The position numbers and the translations under genes are program-made. The notes under the pieces are model-generated. The model saw nothing but the letters and a program-made list of their open reading frames with translations, did no database searches and was not told the DNA's origin. From positions 806,001 through 870,000 of the forward strand of contig NZ_SJPX01000001.1 of the NCBI RefSeq assembly GCF_007860175.1: a stretch of 64,000 bases of DNA. The letters run 5' to 3'. Position 1 is the first letter of the stretch. The number at the start of each line of letters is the position of its first letter. Source of the DNA: Rubripirellula reticaptiva. Lineage in GTDB: Bacteria; Planctomycetota; Planctomycetia; Pirellulales; Pirellulaceae. Below, in pieces: positions 1-10,200 of the stretch.

Positions 1-397
1 CGCCCGTGCGCCGCTTCGTTTCAACGGATTTGGCGGCCGAGGGTTGCAAGTCCGCGATTGCCTGCACCCCAAAGATCTGGCAAGACTCGTCGTCAACCAA
101 ATCAATGCCCCAACCAACAATGACCGACCGCCAATCATCAATGTTTCGGGCGGTTTAACATCGGCACGATCGCTTGCCCAAGTCAGCCAGTGGTGCAGCA
201 ATCGTTGGGGCGATCATCAAGTCGAGTCCGATGATAACACGCGGCCGTTTGACCTTCCTTGGGTCGTTCTGGATTCTACGGCGGCCAAGCGGCACTGGGA
301 TTGGAGCCCAACGATGACGACCGAAGAAATCTTTGACGAAATTGCCGCTCATGCCGAGCAGCATCCCGATTGGCTGGATCAATCAAACTTATACTGA
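1..397 (+). CDS. NAD-dependent epimerase/dehydratase, C-terminal part (cut by window edge)
   Basis: The frame is open from base 2 to the TGA ending at 397, so the start lies off the window. The visible residues PLRFNGFGGRGLQVRDCLH followed by DLARLV match the C-terminal half of extended short-chain dehydrogenases acting on nucleotide sugars, where a G-x-QVRD-x-LH-x-DL segment follows the substrate loop; the CDP-paratose 2-epimerase branch is the closest fit I know. A later NVSGG segment also fits. A TTG at 44 gives a shorter reading frame but is internal to the conserved region, so it is not the start. The gene precedes a GT2 glycosyltransferase, consistent with making an activated sugar for surface glycan assembly. 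Exact substrate unknown. Confidence 0.8.
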   Translation, partial: ARAPLRFNGFGGRGLQVRDCLHPKDLARLVVNQINAPTNNDRPPIINVSGGLTSARSLAQVSQWCSNRWGDHQVESDDNTRPFDLPWVVLDSTAAKRHWDWSPTMTTEEIFDEIAAHAEQHPDWLDQSNLY

Positions 398-446
398 TTG
401 TGTGGTACCACCGCACGGAATCACCGCCGCACGGGATCTTGCTTTG

Positions 447-1322
447 ATGAATCGCGATGAACTCGACACGACTTCAAGTCAGCCCGCCGAAGCGCGGATA
501 AGCGATCAGTCGTTGCAATTGCTCAGCGTCGTCATCCCGGCCAAGGATGAAGCCGAATGCATTGCGTCGACAGTGCAACATTTGCATTTAGAACTTAGCT
601 TAAAAACGATTCCACACGAAATTGTGGTGGTCGACGATCATAGTGCCGATTCGACATGGTCAGTTTTGCAATCGCTCGCTGCCGAGAACCCTTATCTTGC
701 CCCGATCAAGAACCAAGGTGACGGCGGATTTGGCCGCGCGATTGTCGCGGGGCTGAATGTCGCTAAGGGTGATGCGATCGTGATCATGATGGCGGACGAA
801 TCAGACGACTGCCGCGATGTGGTCCGCTACTGGCATCTGCTCAATGAAGGCTGGGACTGCGTTTTCGGAAGTCGGTTTATCAAAGGCGGCGGAGTCATCG
901 ACTACCCATGGTTTAAGCTGCGTCTGAACCGGATGGTTAACTTTTGGATCCGCATTTTGTTTCGCATCTCGCTCAACGACACGACGAACGCTTTTAAGGC
1001 GTATCGCAAGACCGTGATCGAGGGATGCCGACCAATCATCTCGCCTCACTTTAATTTGACAGTCGAACTGCCGCTCAAAGCGATCGTGCGAGGGTATTCA
1101 TGGACGGTGATTCCGATCACATGGCGAAATCGACGCACCGGAGTTGCAAAGCTAAAAATCAAGGAAATGGGCAGCCGTTATTTCTTTATCGTCGCTTACG
1201 TCTGGTTAGAGAAGTACTTTAGCCGCGGCGACTATTTAGCAAATGCGCGTTCGGCTCAGCCCTCGAGACCTGCACACCTGGGCCTATCAAAACTGGATTC
1301 GACAGCCGACGAAAAAGCGTGA
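447..1322 (+). CDS. Family 2 glycosyltransferase (dolichol-phosphate-mannose-synthase-like)
   Basis: 291 residues from the ATG at 447; the frame is open further upstream to a position overlapping the epimerase gene, but that part is unconserved in character. The GT-A fold signature is clear: SVVIPAKDEAECIASTV near the N-terminus, then IVVVDDHSADST (nucleotide-binding acidic pair), and a MMADESDD segment in the place of the DXD metal motif. The later FKAYRK segment is also typical of DPM1/polyprenyl-phosphate sugar transferases. Likely moves a sugar from a nucleotide donor to a polyprenyl-phosphate carrier at the inner face of the membrane. The next gene starts inside its stop codon (GTGA), and that gene resembles enzymes that use such lipid-linked sugars. 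Substrate not determinable. Confidence 0.85.
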   Translation: MNRDELDTTSSQPAEARISDQSLQLLSVVIPAKDEAECIASTVQHLHLELSLKTIPHEIVVVDDHSADSTWSVLQSLAAENPYLAPIKNQGDGGFGRAIVAGLNVAKGDAIVIMMADESDDCRDVVRYWHLLNEGWDCVFGSRFIKGGGVIDYPWFKLRLNRMVNFWIRILFRISLNDTTNAFKAYRKTVIEGCRPIISPHFNLTVELPLKAIVRGYSWTVIPITWRNRRTGVAKLKIKEMGSRYFFIVAYVWLEKYFSRGDYLANARSAQPSRPAHLGLSKLDSTADEKA

Positions 1323-2659
1323 CCAATCGCAATAACTCCAATGACGATCGCGAATCCAAACGCAAACAATCAAGCTTGCGCTGGATCGCGTTCTGCCTTC
1401 CCGTTGTTCTGATCGTGGTGCAGTTCACTTTTCCACCTGTCGATCGATTTCACGAAGACGAAGTCTACTGGGTTGGATCGGCATACTACTATGACTTGGC
1501 CTTCGTCGAGCGCGACTTTGGACACAAAGATTGGCAATTACTGCCCGCACGCGAAAACCCGGCATTAGGAAAGTATTTGATCGGGGCAACCCTGCACGCC
1601 ACCGGACGACGGATTGCGACCCCAGATATCCTCGGTTCGTTCTATCTGATGTTCGCTAATATGCCGGGTGCATGGGGAACCAACGAAGCCTTCGAAAAGC
1701 GTCGCCAAGTTGCCATTCGCGTCGACCCAACCATTGCTGAACAAGTACTGCGTGGCGAACAACTGCCCATCGAAGACTCAGACTTACGAACGGTTCGTCG
1801 TCTGATGTGTCTGATCGGTATCTTGGCTGCTATCGGAATCATAGTGATCGGCTGGCAATGCGATCGTGTCATCAGCGGCCTCGTTGCTTCGACGCTGTTT
1901 GCCGTGCACCCGATCGTCGTCGACGCTTACTCACATGCCATGATCGATATCGTGGCGGTCTGCTTTTCGATTTGGTTTATCATCGGGTTGATCGCACTGG
2001 TGGATGCAAAAAACCGGTCAATCAGCCGCCTATCACTGGTAGGTGCTGCGACCACAGCGGCACTCACTTTGGCATGCGGTTCGAAGATGAATTCGTTGGT
2101 GGTAGTCGGCGTTGCTGGTTTGGTCGTGATTGGACTAGCCGTGCCATGGAAGTGGCCTGATCCGCAAACGCGATGGAAAAGTGCGCTAGCAATTTTCGCA
2201 ACCTGCTCGCTCGCGGCGATTCTGTGCATCGTGTCAAATCCATCGCTCTATCACGATACCGTCGACGGCGTCATGGCGCTGTCAAACGAACACAGGCTGA
2301 CCGCCGACATTCAAGAACAAATTCTGGGCGGACGACTTCATGATGTCGGCTCACGTGTCAGCGCCGTGGCAACGCTGGTTTGTGGCAGCCGTTTTGCAAT
2401 GCTCGTTCTGATCGCTTTACTGGGCAATCAGATCAGGCTGATCCTGTGGCATGGTCCGAATGACCGAGGCTGGACATTGATGCTGATCGCACTTTGGTGG
2501 CTGGTCGCTTTTGTCATGTTGATTTCTTGGATACCCTTTGCATGGGATCGATACGCTCTGCCAATGGTCGCCCCTAGCGTATTGATAGTGGGTATCTCGA
2601 TCGAACACTTGGTTCATTTTATTTTATCGCAACGAACGCCAGGCAAATCGTCTCCATGA
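1319..2659 (+). CDS. Multi-spanning membrane glycosyltransferase, GT-C/PMT-like
   Basis: 446 residues starting with GTG at 1319, overlapping the previous stop by 4 nt. An N-terminal membrane segment (about residues 20-38, WIAFCLPVVLIVVQFTF) is followed by the acidic loop DRFHEDEVYW, which resembles the first periplasmic loop of PMT/ArnT-type enzymes with its catalytic acidic residues, then LLPARENPALGKYLIG, another typical loop of this class. At least seven more hydrophobic segments follow. Such enzymes transfer sugars from polyprenyl-phosphate carriers to lipids or proteins outside the cytoplasmic membrane. Coupling to the DPM-like gene supports this, since that enzyme class makes the donor. 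Acceptor unknown. Confidence 0.7.
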   Translation: MTNRNNSNDDRESKRKQSSLRWIAFCLPVVLIVVQFTFPPVDRFHEDEVYWVGSAYYYDLAFVERDFGHKDWQLLPARENPALGKYLIGATLHATGRRIATPDILGSFYLMFANMPGAWGTNEAFEKRRQVAIRVDPTIAEQVLRGEQLPIEDSDLRTVRRLMCLIGILAAIGIIVIGWQCDRVISGLVASTLFAVHPIVVDAYSHAMIDIVAVCFSIWFIIGLIALVDAKNRSISRLSLVGAATTAALTLACGSKMNSLVVVGVAGLVVIGLAVPWKWPDPQTRWKSALAIFATCSLAAILCIVSNPSLYHDTVDGVMALSNEHRLTADIQEQILGGRLHDVGSRVSAVATLVCGSRFAMLVLIALLGNQIRLILWHGPNDRGWTLMLIALWWLVAFVMLISWIPFAWDRYALPMVAPSVLIVGISIEHLVHFILSQRTPGKSSP

Positions 2660-3810
2660 ACACTCTTGTCGAAGGTCGTTATTGGGTTCTGAAGAGCTGG
2701 TTATTCGTGGTCGCCATGGCGGGCTTATTCAGTTGCTCGCCAGCAGTGATTTTTTACCTTCCCTCCTCGTTGCCACCCGCCTATCAACTGAAGTCAGTCT
2801 CTCCTCTCGCTGATACAGCACCGCTAACGACCCCAGATGATCCAGGCGAACGAAGTCACGGCGCGAAACTGACGCCACGTTTGACCGGTTCGATTCTGCT
2901 GTTTGCAAGTACGAAGCTAGGTTTCCATCCCTACATCCCCGCGACGCTGGGTGGGCTGATTTATCTGCTTGGTGGAATCACGGTGGCCTATCGATTGACG
3001 GACGACCGCGTCACCGCAATTGCGATGGGCACATTGTTGGCGGGACTCTATGCATCAAACGCGTGTTTTTCAATGAACTTTGCACCCAAACCGTTCGATG
3101 GTGTAGCCCTCGGTATGATCGCGCTGACGATCATGATGATGGACCGACCATGGTTGCTGGGGCTGGCGGCTTTTTTGGCAATTTGGTCCGACGAACGGGC
3201 GATTGTTTCGCTCGGTTTGATTGGATTGTTGATTCTGGCGGTTAACCAATTCGACTGGGCAAAAAGCGTTCGTCGCTGGGGAGTCTTACTTGTGGCGTTG
3301 ATCGCTTATGCGATTAGTCGCTCGACCATATCCGCATCCATGAATTGGACCTCCGCAGACACATCGATGTTGGGCGAAAATCTGGTTGGCTCGCTGACGC
3401 TTGCTCAAATGGCCGCCTGGTCGTGTTTCGAGGGCGGTTGGATCGCAATCTTGTTAGCGATTTGGGCAGGCTATCGATCAGGCAATTGGATGCGGGCCGG
3501 ATTGATCACTGCTGCGGCTGTGGCTTCGATCGCATCCTGTTTGATCGTGCTCGACATCACGCGTGCTTCTGCGTTCGCCTTTCCGCTGATCTTCGTCGCG
3601 CTCGTTTGTCTCACAAAAGACAACGTGGTAACCGAAAAGACGACAATCGATTCGGTCAACGCCGAACGCTTCGGGACGATTCGACATGCGACCATTCTTA
3701 GTGCTGCGGTCTCGATCATCGCAGCCAACTTCGAAATCATTGCCTGGACTGCGGTAGTTCCCTTGCCGTCCACGCTGATGTCACTGTTTTCACTACTTGT
3801 AACCGTGTGA
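2656..3810 (+). CDS. Polytopic membrane protein of unknown function
   Basis: 384 residues; the ATG at 2656 overlaps the preceding stop (ATGA). An N-terminal hydrophobic segment (VVAMAGLFSCSPAVIFYL) is followed by a roughly 60-residue extracytoplasmic loop and about nine further membrane segments. I do not recognise a catalytic motif. The acidic WSDERA sequence between two helices is the only charged, possibly functional loop. The size, topology and tight coupling suggest a partner or distant relative of the GT-C protein encoded just upstream. Equally it could be a flippase-like or purely structural membrane protein. Confidence 0.6.
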   Translation: MNTLVEGRYWVLKSWLFVVAMAGLFSCSPAVIFYLPSSLPPAYQLKSVSPLADTAPLTTPDDPGERSHGAKLTPRLTGSILLFASTKLGFHPYIPATLGGLIYLLGGITVAYRLTDDRVTAIAMGTLLAGLYASNACFSMNFAPKPFDGVALGMIALTIMMMDRPWLLGLAAFLAIWSDERAIVSLGLIGLLILAVNQFDWAKSVRRWGVLLVALIAYAISRSTISASMNWTSADTSMLGENLVGSLTLAQMAAWSCFEGGWIAILLAIWAGYRSGNWMRAGLITAAAVASIASCLIVLDITRASAFAFPLIFVALVCLTKDNVVTEKTTIDSVNAERFGTIRHATILSAAVSIIAANFEIIAWTAVVPLPSTLMSLFSLLVTV

Positions 3811-3896
3811 CCGTGTTTTCTTCCTGGACGCCAATGCATTAGTCTAAACGGCATCTGTCAGCGGACGTTCGGCGGTCGATGAATTAAGATAAGAGG

Positions 3897-4565
3897 TTGT
3901 GCGGTGCCAATTGCTGCCCCCCTACGATCGATAAACCGCATGGCAATACCTGCTCGACTCTCACCCCACGACCTAGCTTGAATGCTCTGATCGAACCATC
4001 GACGCCACATTCGCTGCTGGTTGCCGCACGGCAAGGGAACCCCGATGCTTGGAGTCGCTTTGTGCACTTGTATGGACCACTGGTCTATCGCTGGATCCGT
4101 CGCTCGGGATTGCAGTCCAGTGATGCAGCCGACGTGACTCAGGATGTGTTGATGTCGGTGTCCAAAGATCTAGCCAACTTTGATCCCTCGCGCGCCGACG
4201 CAAAATTCCGGGGCTGGCTTTGGACCATCACGCGACGACGGATCGCTGATTCTCGCCGCAACCGGCCACAGGAGCATGAGCTTGGATCGGCTGCCGAGCA
4301 GTTGGCTCTCCCCGAGCAACTTGATGAACCACCGACGGATGCAAATTTAGATCGCCACACTTTGCTGACCCAAGCGGTCGCGATCTACCGTGACCGCTTC
4401 GATCATAAAACATGGCAAGCGTTCTGGGCCACCGTCGTGGACGGCCGAAATCCCGACGAAGTAGCCGAGTCTTTGGGCGTAACCCGGTGGACCGTTTATA
4501 AGGCACGAGCACGGATTTTGCAGAGACTGCGCACCGAACTTGCCGGTTTGATCGACGAAGTTTGA
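3897..4565 (+). CDS. ECF-type sigma-70 family RNA polymerase sigma factor
   Basis: Region 2 is recognisable as AWSRFVHLYGPLVYRWIRR, then SSDAADVTQDVLMSV and FRGWLWTITRRRIADSRR; region 4 as FWATVVDGRNPDEVAESLGV with a helix-turn-helix WTVYKARARILQRLR. The length, 222 residues from a TTG at 3897, is normal for planctomycete ECF factors. The start is uncertain: TTG at 3897 is the first possible start after an in-frame TAA at 3885, and a TTG at 3978 would remove a Cys/Pro-rich leader that looks non-domain. The kinase 136 nt downstream has an anti-sigma-like zinc finger, so it is the likely regulator of this factor. Target promoters unknown. Confidence 0.85.
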   Translation: MCGANCCPPTIDKPHGNTCSTLTPRPSLNALIEPSTPHSLLVAARQGNPDAWSRFVHLYGPLVYRWIRRSGLQSSDAADVTQDVLMSVSKDLANFDPSRADAKFRGWLWTITRRRIADSRRNRPQEHELGSAAEQLALPEQLDEPPTDANLDRHTLLTQAVAIYRDRFDHKTWQAFWATVVDGRNPDEVAESLGVTRWTVYKARARILQRLRTELAGLIDEV

Positions 4566-4700
4566 GCCGAATTCTTTGCTTTGCTGACGATACGTTAGGC
4601 GCGAAGATGTAAATACCGAAATAATTCCGCTGGTGTGTCCAATCGTTCTCGAAGGACTTGATAGACAGAATTCGTTTTCACCATTGCCGGAGACCAAGAC

Positions 4701-7241
4701 ATGATTGCCACTGCAAGCCTGGAACATCCGTCCGATCAAGAACTCGTTGACTTTGGATTTGGCCGAGTTCCGGCCGATCGATTTGAGCAACTGCTAGGAC
4801 ATATCGAAGCCTGCGATCGTTGCCAAAACCAAATCAATTCGCCCGCCAGCGACGATTCATTCGGTGCCATCCTGTCCCGCAGCAACGTTCCGGAACCCGA
4901 TCCAGTCGTGGCCGAACCGGACTGCCAAGCGGCAATCTTTCACGCCGCCGGGTCACCCGTCATGCGACTTGACAGCGTCATGCCGCCCATCGAAACATTG
5001 GGACCGTACCGGCTGATCCGGCCACTCGGTCGAGGTGGCATGGGGGCCGTCTATTTGGCTCAGCATCAGCGGCTAAAGAAAACGTGCGCGATCAAATTGC
5101 TGCCCCGCGGACGCGGCTTCGATTCGGTGTGGGTCAACCGATTCGAACGCGAAACACAAGCGGTCGCGGCTCTATCGCATCCCGGCATCGTGACCGCGAC
5201 CGACGCCGGCGACCAACAAGGTTGGCACTATTTGGTGATGGAGTACCTGGACGGCCTGGATTTGTCTGCGATCATCCGCCGGATCGGGCCCATAGATATC
5301 GCACCGGCTTGCGCGATCATGCGAGACGTCTGCTCGGCTCTTTCCGCCGTTCACGACGCAGGTTTGGTTCACCGTGACATCAAACCATCCAACATCATGT
5401 TGACGTGCGGTGGCGACGTAAAGCTCTTGGATCTGGGATTGGTCCTCGATCAAAGCAAGCCAATCGCCGACATGCGATTGACAACGGTGGGCCACGTGAT
5501 CGGAACTCTTGCTTTCGCTGCCCCCGAACAGTTGACCGATAGTGAAGCTGTCGACGGACGGGCCGATTTGTATGGTGTCGGTGCTACGCTGTTTCAATTA
5601 ATTAGCGGACAAACCGCCCACGATTGGCAGCGTGGTATCGCGCCACTGGTTTTGGAAAAGTCAACGCGTCCAGCCAAACCCATCCGAGAAATCCGTGCGG
5701 ATGTTCCGGTCGAACTTGCTGACTTGGTCGCTGACCTGTTGCAGCGTGACCCGAACCAGCGGCCGAATTCGGCCAGCGAAGTCGCCGATCGATTGCAAAC
5801 CTTTGCGCCGACTTCGTCACTCAAATCGATCATCAACAAGGCCATAGGAGCTGCCGATCCCGATCCGATGTTGACGCAGTCCCTGCCCTCGCTAGCTCCA
5901 TCCCTATCCAGTGATCCGCCTCGCCAGCGTCATTGGCTGCGATGGCTTGCCGCTGGCGCCGGGGCCGCTGCGATTCTAGCCACCGTGATCATCACGATTG
6001 AATCTGGACGATCAACCGTCCGCATCGAAACCGAAGACTCGAGCGTCAACGTTCAAGTGGCCGAACTCGATTCCAATCTACTGACTGCACCTGAGAAACT
6101 GTTCAAGGGAAAACCGCTTTCGTACTGGACTGAACTGTTGGTGATCGAACGTGACGTCGACACGCTTGGCGACGCCATCAACGCTGTCGTCAGTTTGGCT
6201 GATGCGGACGACGTTGATGCAGCCGAAGCGATCCTGGTTTCTGCCCGACGATTCGGTGGATGGAGTTCAAGTGGTGACACATCGGATCCATCGCAGTGGT
6301 ACATGACTCAGTTCAACGCTAACGTTGGCCGGATCATGCCCGACCCAGGCATCGCGGCGATCACCCGCGAACTTTCCAATGGCAACGAACAAAGCCGATC
6401 GGCATGTTTGTGGTCGATCACGCGTTTCAAGTACGGCGAGTGGGCGGCGAACCCCGAAAACCGTGACACAGCACTCAAGCTTCACCAAACTCTCTGCTCC
6501 ATTGTCAGCAGTGACCAACTCTCCGATATGAGCCTTCAATACGCGAAAGAGATCAGTCTGAAGATCGCGATTTCGACGAACCTGCCACTCGAAGATGAAC
6601 CCGGCCTGCGCGAGGACATTCGTGATGGGATCGCTAAGTCACGCGAATTTCGCATTCTAAAAGATCGATTGAACGAACCGTGGCTCGATGAGTTCGCCGA
6701 TTTCCCAAATACCAACGTGATCAGTTTGGATCAATTCGTCGCTGCACATCGCTTGGGAATCACGTTGCCAACGATCCTGGAAGCGAGAATGTCGCTGGAT
6801 TTTGATTCGCACGATCAAGTTCAGCGCAACGATTGGTTCGTCCGGAATCTAGAACAAGATCCAGAGGCTTTCGCCGATGAAGCGGTACTGTTTCTGCATA
6901 CCGCGGTTGGACCGGGGTGGGAATACGCCAAGCCGGATCCGGCGACGACCATTCACCAGAACGAGTCACTGTGGATTGAAACTCTTCCCACGATTGCCGC
7001 CCAAACAACCCGCCCCGACATTCTGATAAAAGAATTGCATTCGGTGATCAGATCGCAGCCCTACCTCGAGCGGATACGCGCCGGCATCGACGATGAAATG
7101 ACCAAGGTCATCGTCAGCACGTTGGAAAAACTTGAACCACGCGTTCAAGCACTCTTCCGCGAAACACCATCGCTCGATCCCACGAGCGATACGTTCACAA
7201 ACCCAACGAAACCAGCGCCCGGTGGCGGCGGAATGTTTTGA
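4701..7241 (+). CDS. Transmembrane Ser/Thr protein kinase with N-terminal zinc-finger (anti-sigma-like) domain
   Basis: 846 residues. Residues 34-41 (HIEACDRC) form an H-x3-C-x2-C motif as in zinc-binding anti-sigma domains. The Hanks kinase domain spans about 101-370: glycine loop GRGGMG, Lys132 in CAIKLL, HRDIKPSNIM with catalytic Asp226, and LDLGL at 243-247 where DFG is usual. A single membrane helix lies at about 412-433 (LRWLAAGAGAAAILATVIIT). About 400 extracytoplasmic residues follow, mostly alpha-helical in appearance, with no family I recognise, ending in a glycine run. An upstream GGAG sits 8 nt before the ATG. It follows an ECF sigma gene and likely couples an outside signal to that factor. 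The DLG variant occurs in active kinases, so activity is plausible. Confidence 0.9.
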   Translation: MIATASLEHPSDQELVDFGFGRVPADRFEQLLGHIEACDRCQNQINSPASDDSFGAILSRSNVPEPDPVVAEPDCQAAIFHAAGSPVMRLDSVMPPIETLGPYRLIRPLGRGGMGAVYLAQHQRLKKTCAIKLLPRGRGFDSVWVNRFERETQAVAALSHPGIVTATDAGDQQGWHYLVMEYLDGLDLSAIIRRIGPIDIAPACAIMRDVCSALSAVHDAGLVHRDIKPSNIMLTCGGDVKLLDLGLVLDQSKPIADMRLTTVGHVIGTLAFAAPEQLTDSEAVDGRADLYGVGATLFQLISGQTAHDWQRGIAPLVLEKSTRPAKPIREIRADVPVELADLVADLLQRDPNQRPNSASEVADRLQTFAPTSSLKSIINKAIGAADPDPMLTQSLPSLAPSLSSDPPRQRHWLRWLAAGAGAAAILATVIITIESGRSTVRIETEDSSVNVQVAELDSNLLTAPEKLFKGKPLSYWTELLVIERDVDTLGDAINAVVSLADADDVDAAEAILVSARRFGGWSSSGDTSDPSQWYMTQFNANVGRIMPDPGIAAITRELSNGNEQSRSACLWSITRFKYGEWAANPENRDTALKLHQTLCSIVSSDQLSDMSLQYAKEISLKIAISTNLPLEDEPGLREDIRDGIAKSREFRILKDRLNEPWLDEFADFPNTNVISLDQFVAAHRLGITLPTILEARMSLDFDSHDQVQRNDWFVRNLEQDPEAFADEAVLFLHTAVGPGWEYAKPDPATTIHQNESLWIETLPTIAAQTTRPDILIKELHSVIRSQPYLERIRAGIDDEMTKVIVSTLEKLEPRVQALFRETPSLDPTSDTFTNPTKPAPGGGGMF

Positions 7242-7259
7242 ATGTTGCAAAACGGAGAA

Positions 7260-10200
7260 TCACTTCACCACAATTGGCAAACTCTCGCTGTGTGTGTCGA
7301 ACTCCGGCGCGTACATGCACTGGATGTTTGCGAACCCGGTTTGATATTCGCCTCGCAACTGGACTCGCGTTGAATATTCGAACACGTACATTCCCTTGGG
7401 CAGGTAATCGATAAAGAAGTGACTGGCAGTGTCTCGAGTTGATTCATAGTACCCAAGACCGTCCTGAAACTTGTATCGCGATAACACGTTGACCGGTTCG
7501 GTGCCGCTGCCGCGATAGTCCTTCAAGTGCAGGTATTCCATATCACGATCCGATTGCAGCACGATTCGCACAACCAGCTCGTCGCCCACGCCGACTGGGC
7601 CATCGACTGCGACCAAGGTCGGCCCGTCATTCGTGTTCTTTTTGACGTAAAGCTGTTTGGTCAACTTCAGCGGTGTGCCCGCGTGCGGCGTCACTTTGGC
7701 AATGTCTTCGAAATACTGCCAATGAACACTGCCCCACGCGACACCATCATCGACCTTCGTCACGGTAATTTCGCCTAACTCTGGCGATACCTGTGGCCCG
7801 ACAAATCGTTGTTCATAAAATCCAGTTCCAGCTTCGACAGCAGACGGCTTTACTGTTTTGCCGCCCATCGAAAGTGTGACCAGCGAATCGGATGCGAGCG
7901 TGTCGCTGCCACGAAGCAGCAACGAATACACGGCGTCTGCGGTTGCCTTGGTCGTCGTCCAATTCTGAGTTTGTTTCTGTTTCAAGAGCCACACTTTGCA
8001 GTCTTCGACTGCCTTGGCATCGTCCATCACTTCGTCAAACGCTTCGATCATCATCGCTTGCGTCTCGATCGGCGCTGCGTGCCACCACCAACCATTCTCA
8101 GTGTCTCGCCAGAACATTCCCATCTCGTCGCTACTAACCGATCGCTCTTTGATCGACTTCATAACCCCTTCGGCCGCTGCGGTTTGTCCCAGTCGCTTCA
8201 TCGCGACGGCGACGTGAGCTTGCGATTGCCGACTAGCAAGACCTAACCAGAACGTTTGGGCTTGCGACATCCAATAATCGAATGCGATCTGGTGCTGGGG
8301 GGCGATCGGATGTTCCTTGATGAAGAAACTGCGCCCGTACAGATACAGTGCAATCGTCGATGACAAATGATCCTTTGAACGATCGGATGCCATAATTTTG
8401 TCGTATCGCTGGGTCATCCACGCATCCAGCCGATCAAGCGATTTCACAGCGATTGAAACATCAACATCGATACCGAGATGACGCATCCGGCCGAATCCGG
8501 TCGCGATGTACAAGGTGATGTACTCGTTTGCCCCGCCACCGGGGAACCACGACCACATGCCGTCTTCACGCTGAAGATCCGACAACTGCATCATTGCTCG
8601 CGACATCTCGTTATCCAGCCGATTGGCATCAAACAAGATTCCGACGTTACGGCGAGCCTGACTTTCGGAATCCGATTGCCGTACCCATGGTGTTTCCGCA
8701 AGCAAGATCGACTTCAGGTCTTCGTTTTGCGCCAGTGGGCTATCCAGTGCCGGTGTCGCTCGCCACTGCTCAAAGACCCGTTGGATCTTGGGATCACTGC
8801 TGGCGATATGCCGTGCGACCGCATTGGCGTACAAGCGGTTGAACGTCTGCTCGCTGCACTGGTGGGGATATTCCATCAAGTACGGCAGCGCCATCACGGC
8901 GTACCATGACGGATTCGACACCATTTGCGCCGTCACCGATTGATGCCCAATCGAATCCGACGTACCTGACTTCATCAGCTTTTCAAACTCGAATGACTTC
9001 GATTGTTTCCCTCGAATTGGCAGCGTGATCGACTCGGTCACCAAGACTCGCCGCGACAGCACCGGCAGGTACCCTTCTTCACCATCCGACAGTCGCCCCG
9101 TCGATCCAATGGCTTTGAAAGTCAAAACGCCAAGCCCGTCGGCAACCTTGATCCGCCAGGCAACGGTTTGTGACTGACCAGCCGGGATTTCGAACGGTTT
9201 ATCGACATCCACGTTTGACAGTTTGTCGTCAACGGAATTGCCTGTGCGAGCATCAGCAAACGTCAAGCGGAGCGATCCGGCTTGGCGGGTCGGCGATTGA
9301 TTGACCACCTTGACCGTAAACTCGATTTCATCGCCCTCGCGAACAAAACGGGGCGGGTTGGGAACCACCATCAAGTCCTTAGCCGTGACGACGGTGTCAG
9401 CAAGCGATCCGCTGCGAAGATCAGAATCATGCGAAAAGCTCATAAACTTCCACTTCGTCAGAGCCTCTGGCATCGTGAACTCCATCCGCACCGAACCATC
9501 CGTCCCGGCAATCAATTGGGGAAAGAAGAACGCCGTTTCGTTCAAGTTCGTGCGAACCGAAACGTTGTCAAAGTCGGCCTTCGCAACCGCGTCCGCCGCG
9601 GGCGGCGAATCTTCACCCGATGCGGCACCAGCCGGCGCAGCCGCGAACGCGGCGGATTCGTTGGCACCGTCCATCATCATTGACGATGCCATCGGCGCGG
9701 CCATCGCATCGTCCATGACTCCCAGCCCCATCGCTCCCTTTCGCATCATCTGGCCACGAGCAAATCGGCCGCCGAACATGGGCCGAGCCAACTGATCCGG
9801 CAACCTTGGGTAGACCAATGACTCGTCTTGATGATCAACTCGCCAACCGTTGAAGATCGCTTGCAAGTACTTTGGCGTATTGGCGAACGACGGCGACACT
9901 TGCGTGTATTCCCGACGGAACACATTGAAGCGATCCAGCCATTGATGCGGCAGAAACGCATCCAGCGACGCGTCATAAAGCGTTGCCACCATCTCGGCAG
10001 CAACCAGTTTGGCGTCAGGGCCCTCGACCACGGCCGTCCATGTCTCTTTCGCGCCGGGTTTCAGTTTCGAAACAAAGTGTTCCCACCGCACCGTTAGGTT
10101 CTTGTTCGACCATGGCACCTCGACCGTTCGTTGTTCAAGATGCGCCCTGTTTTCGCGAACCATCGTTACGCGAACCGTGAATCCGCCACGCATCGATTCC

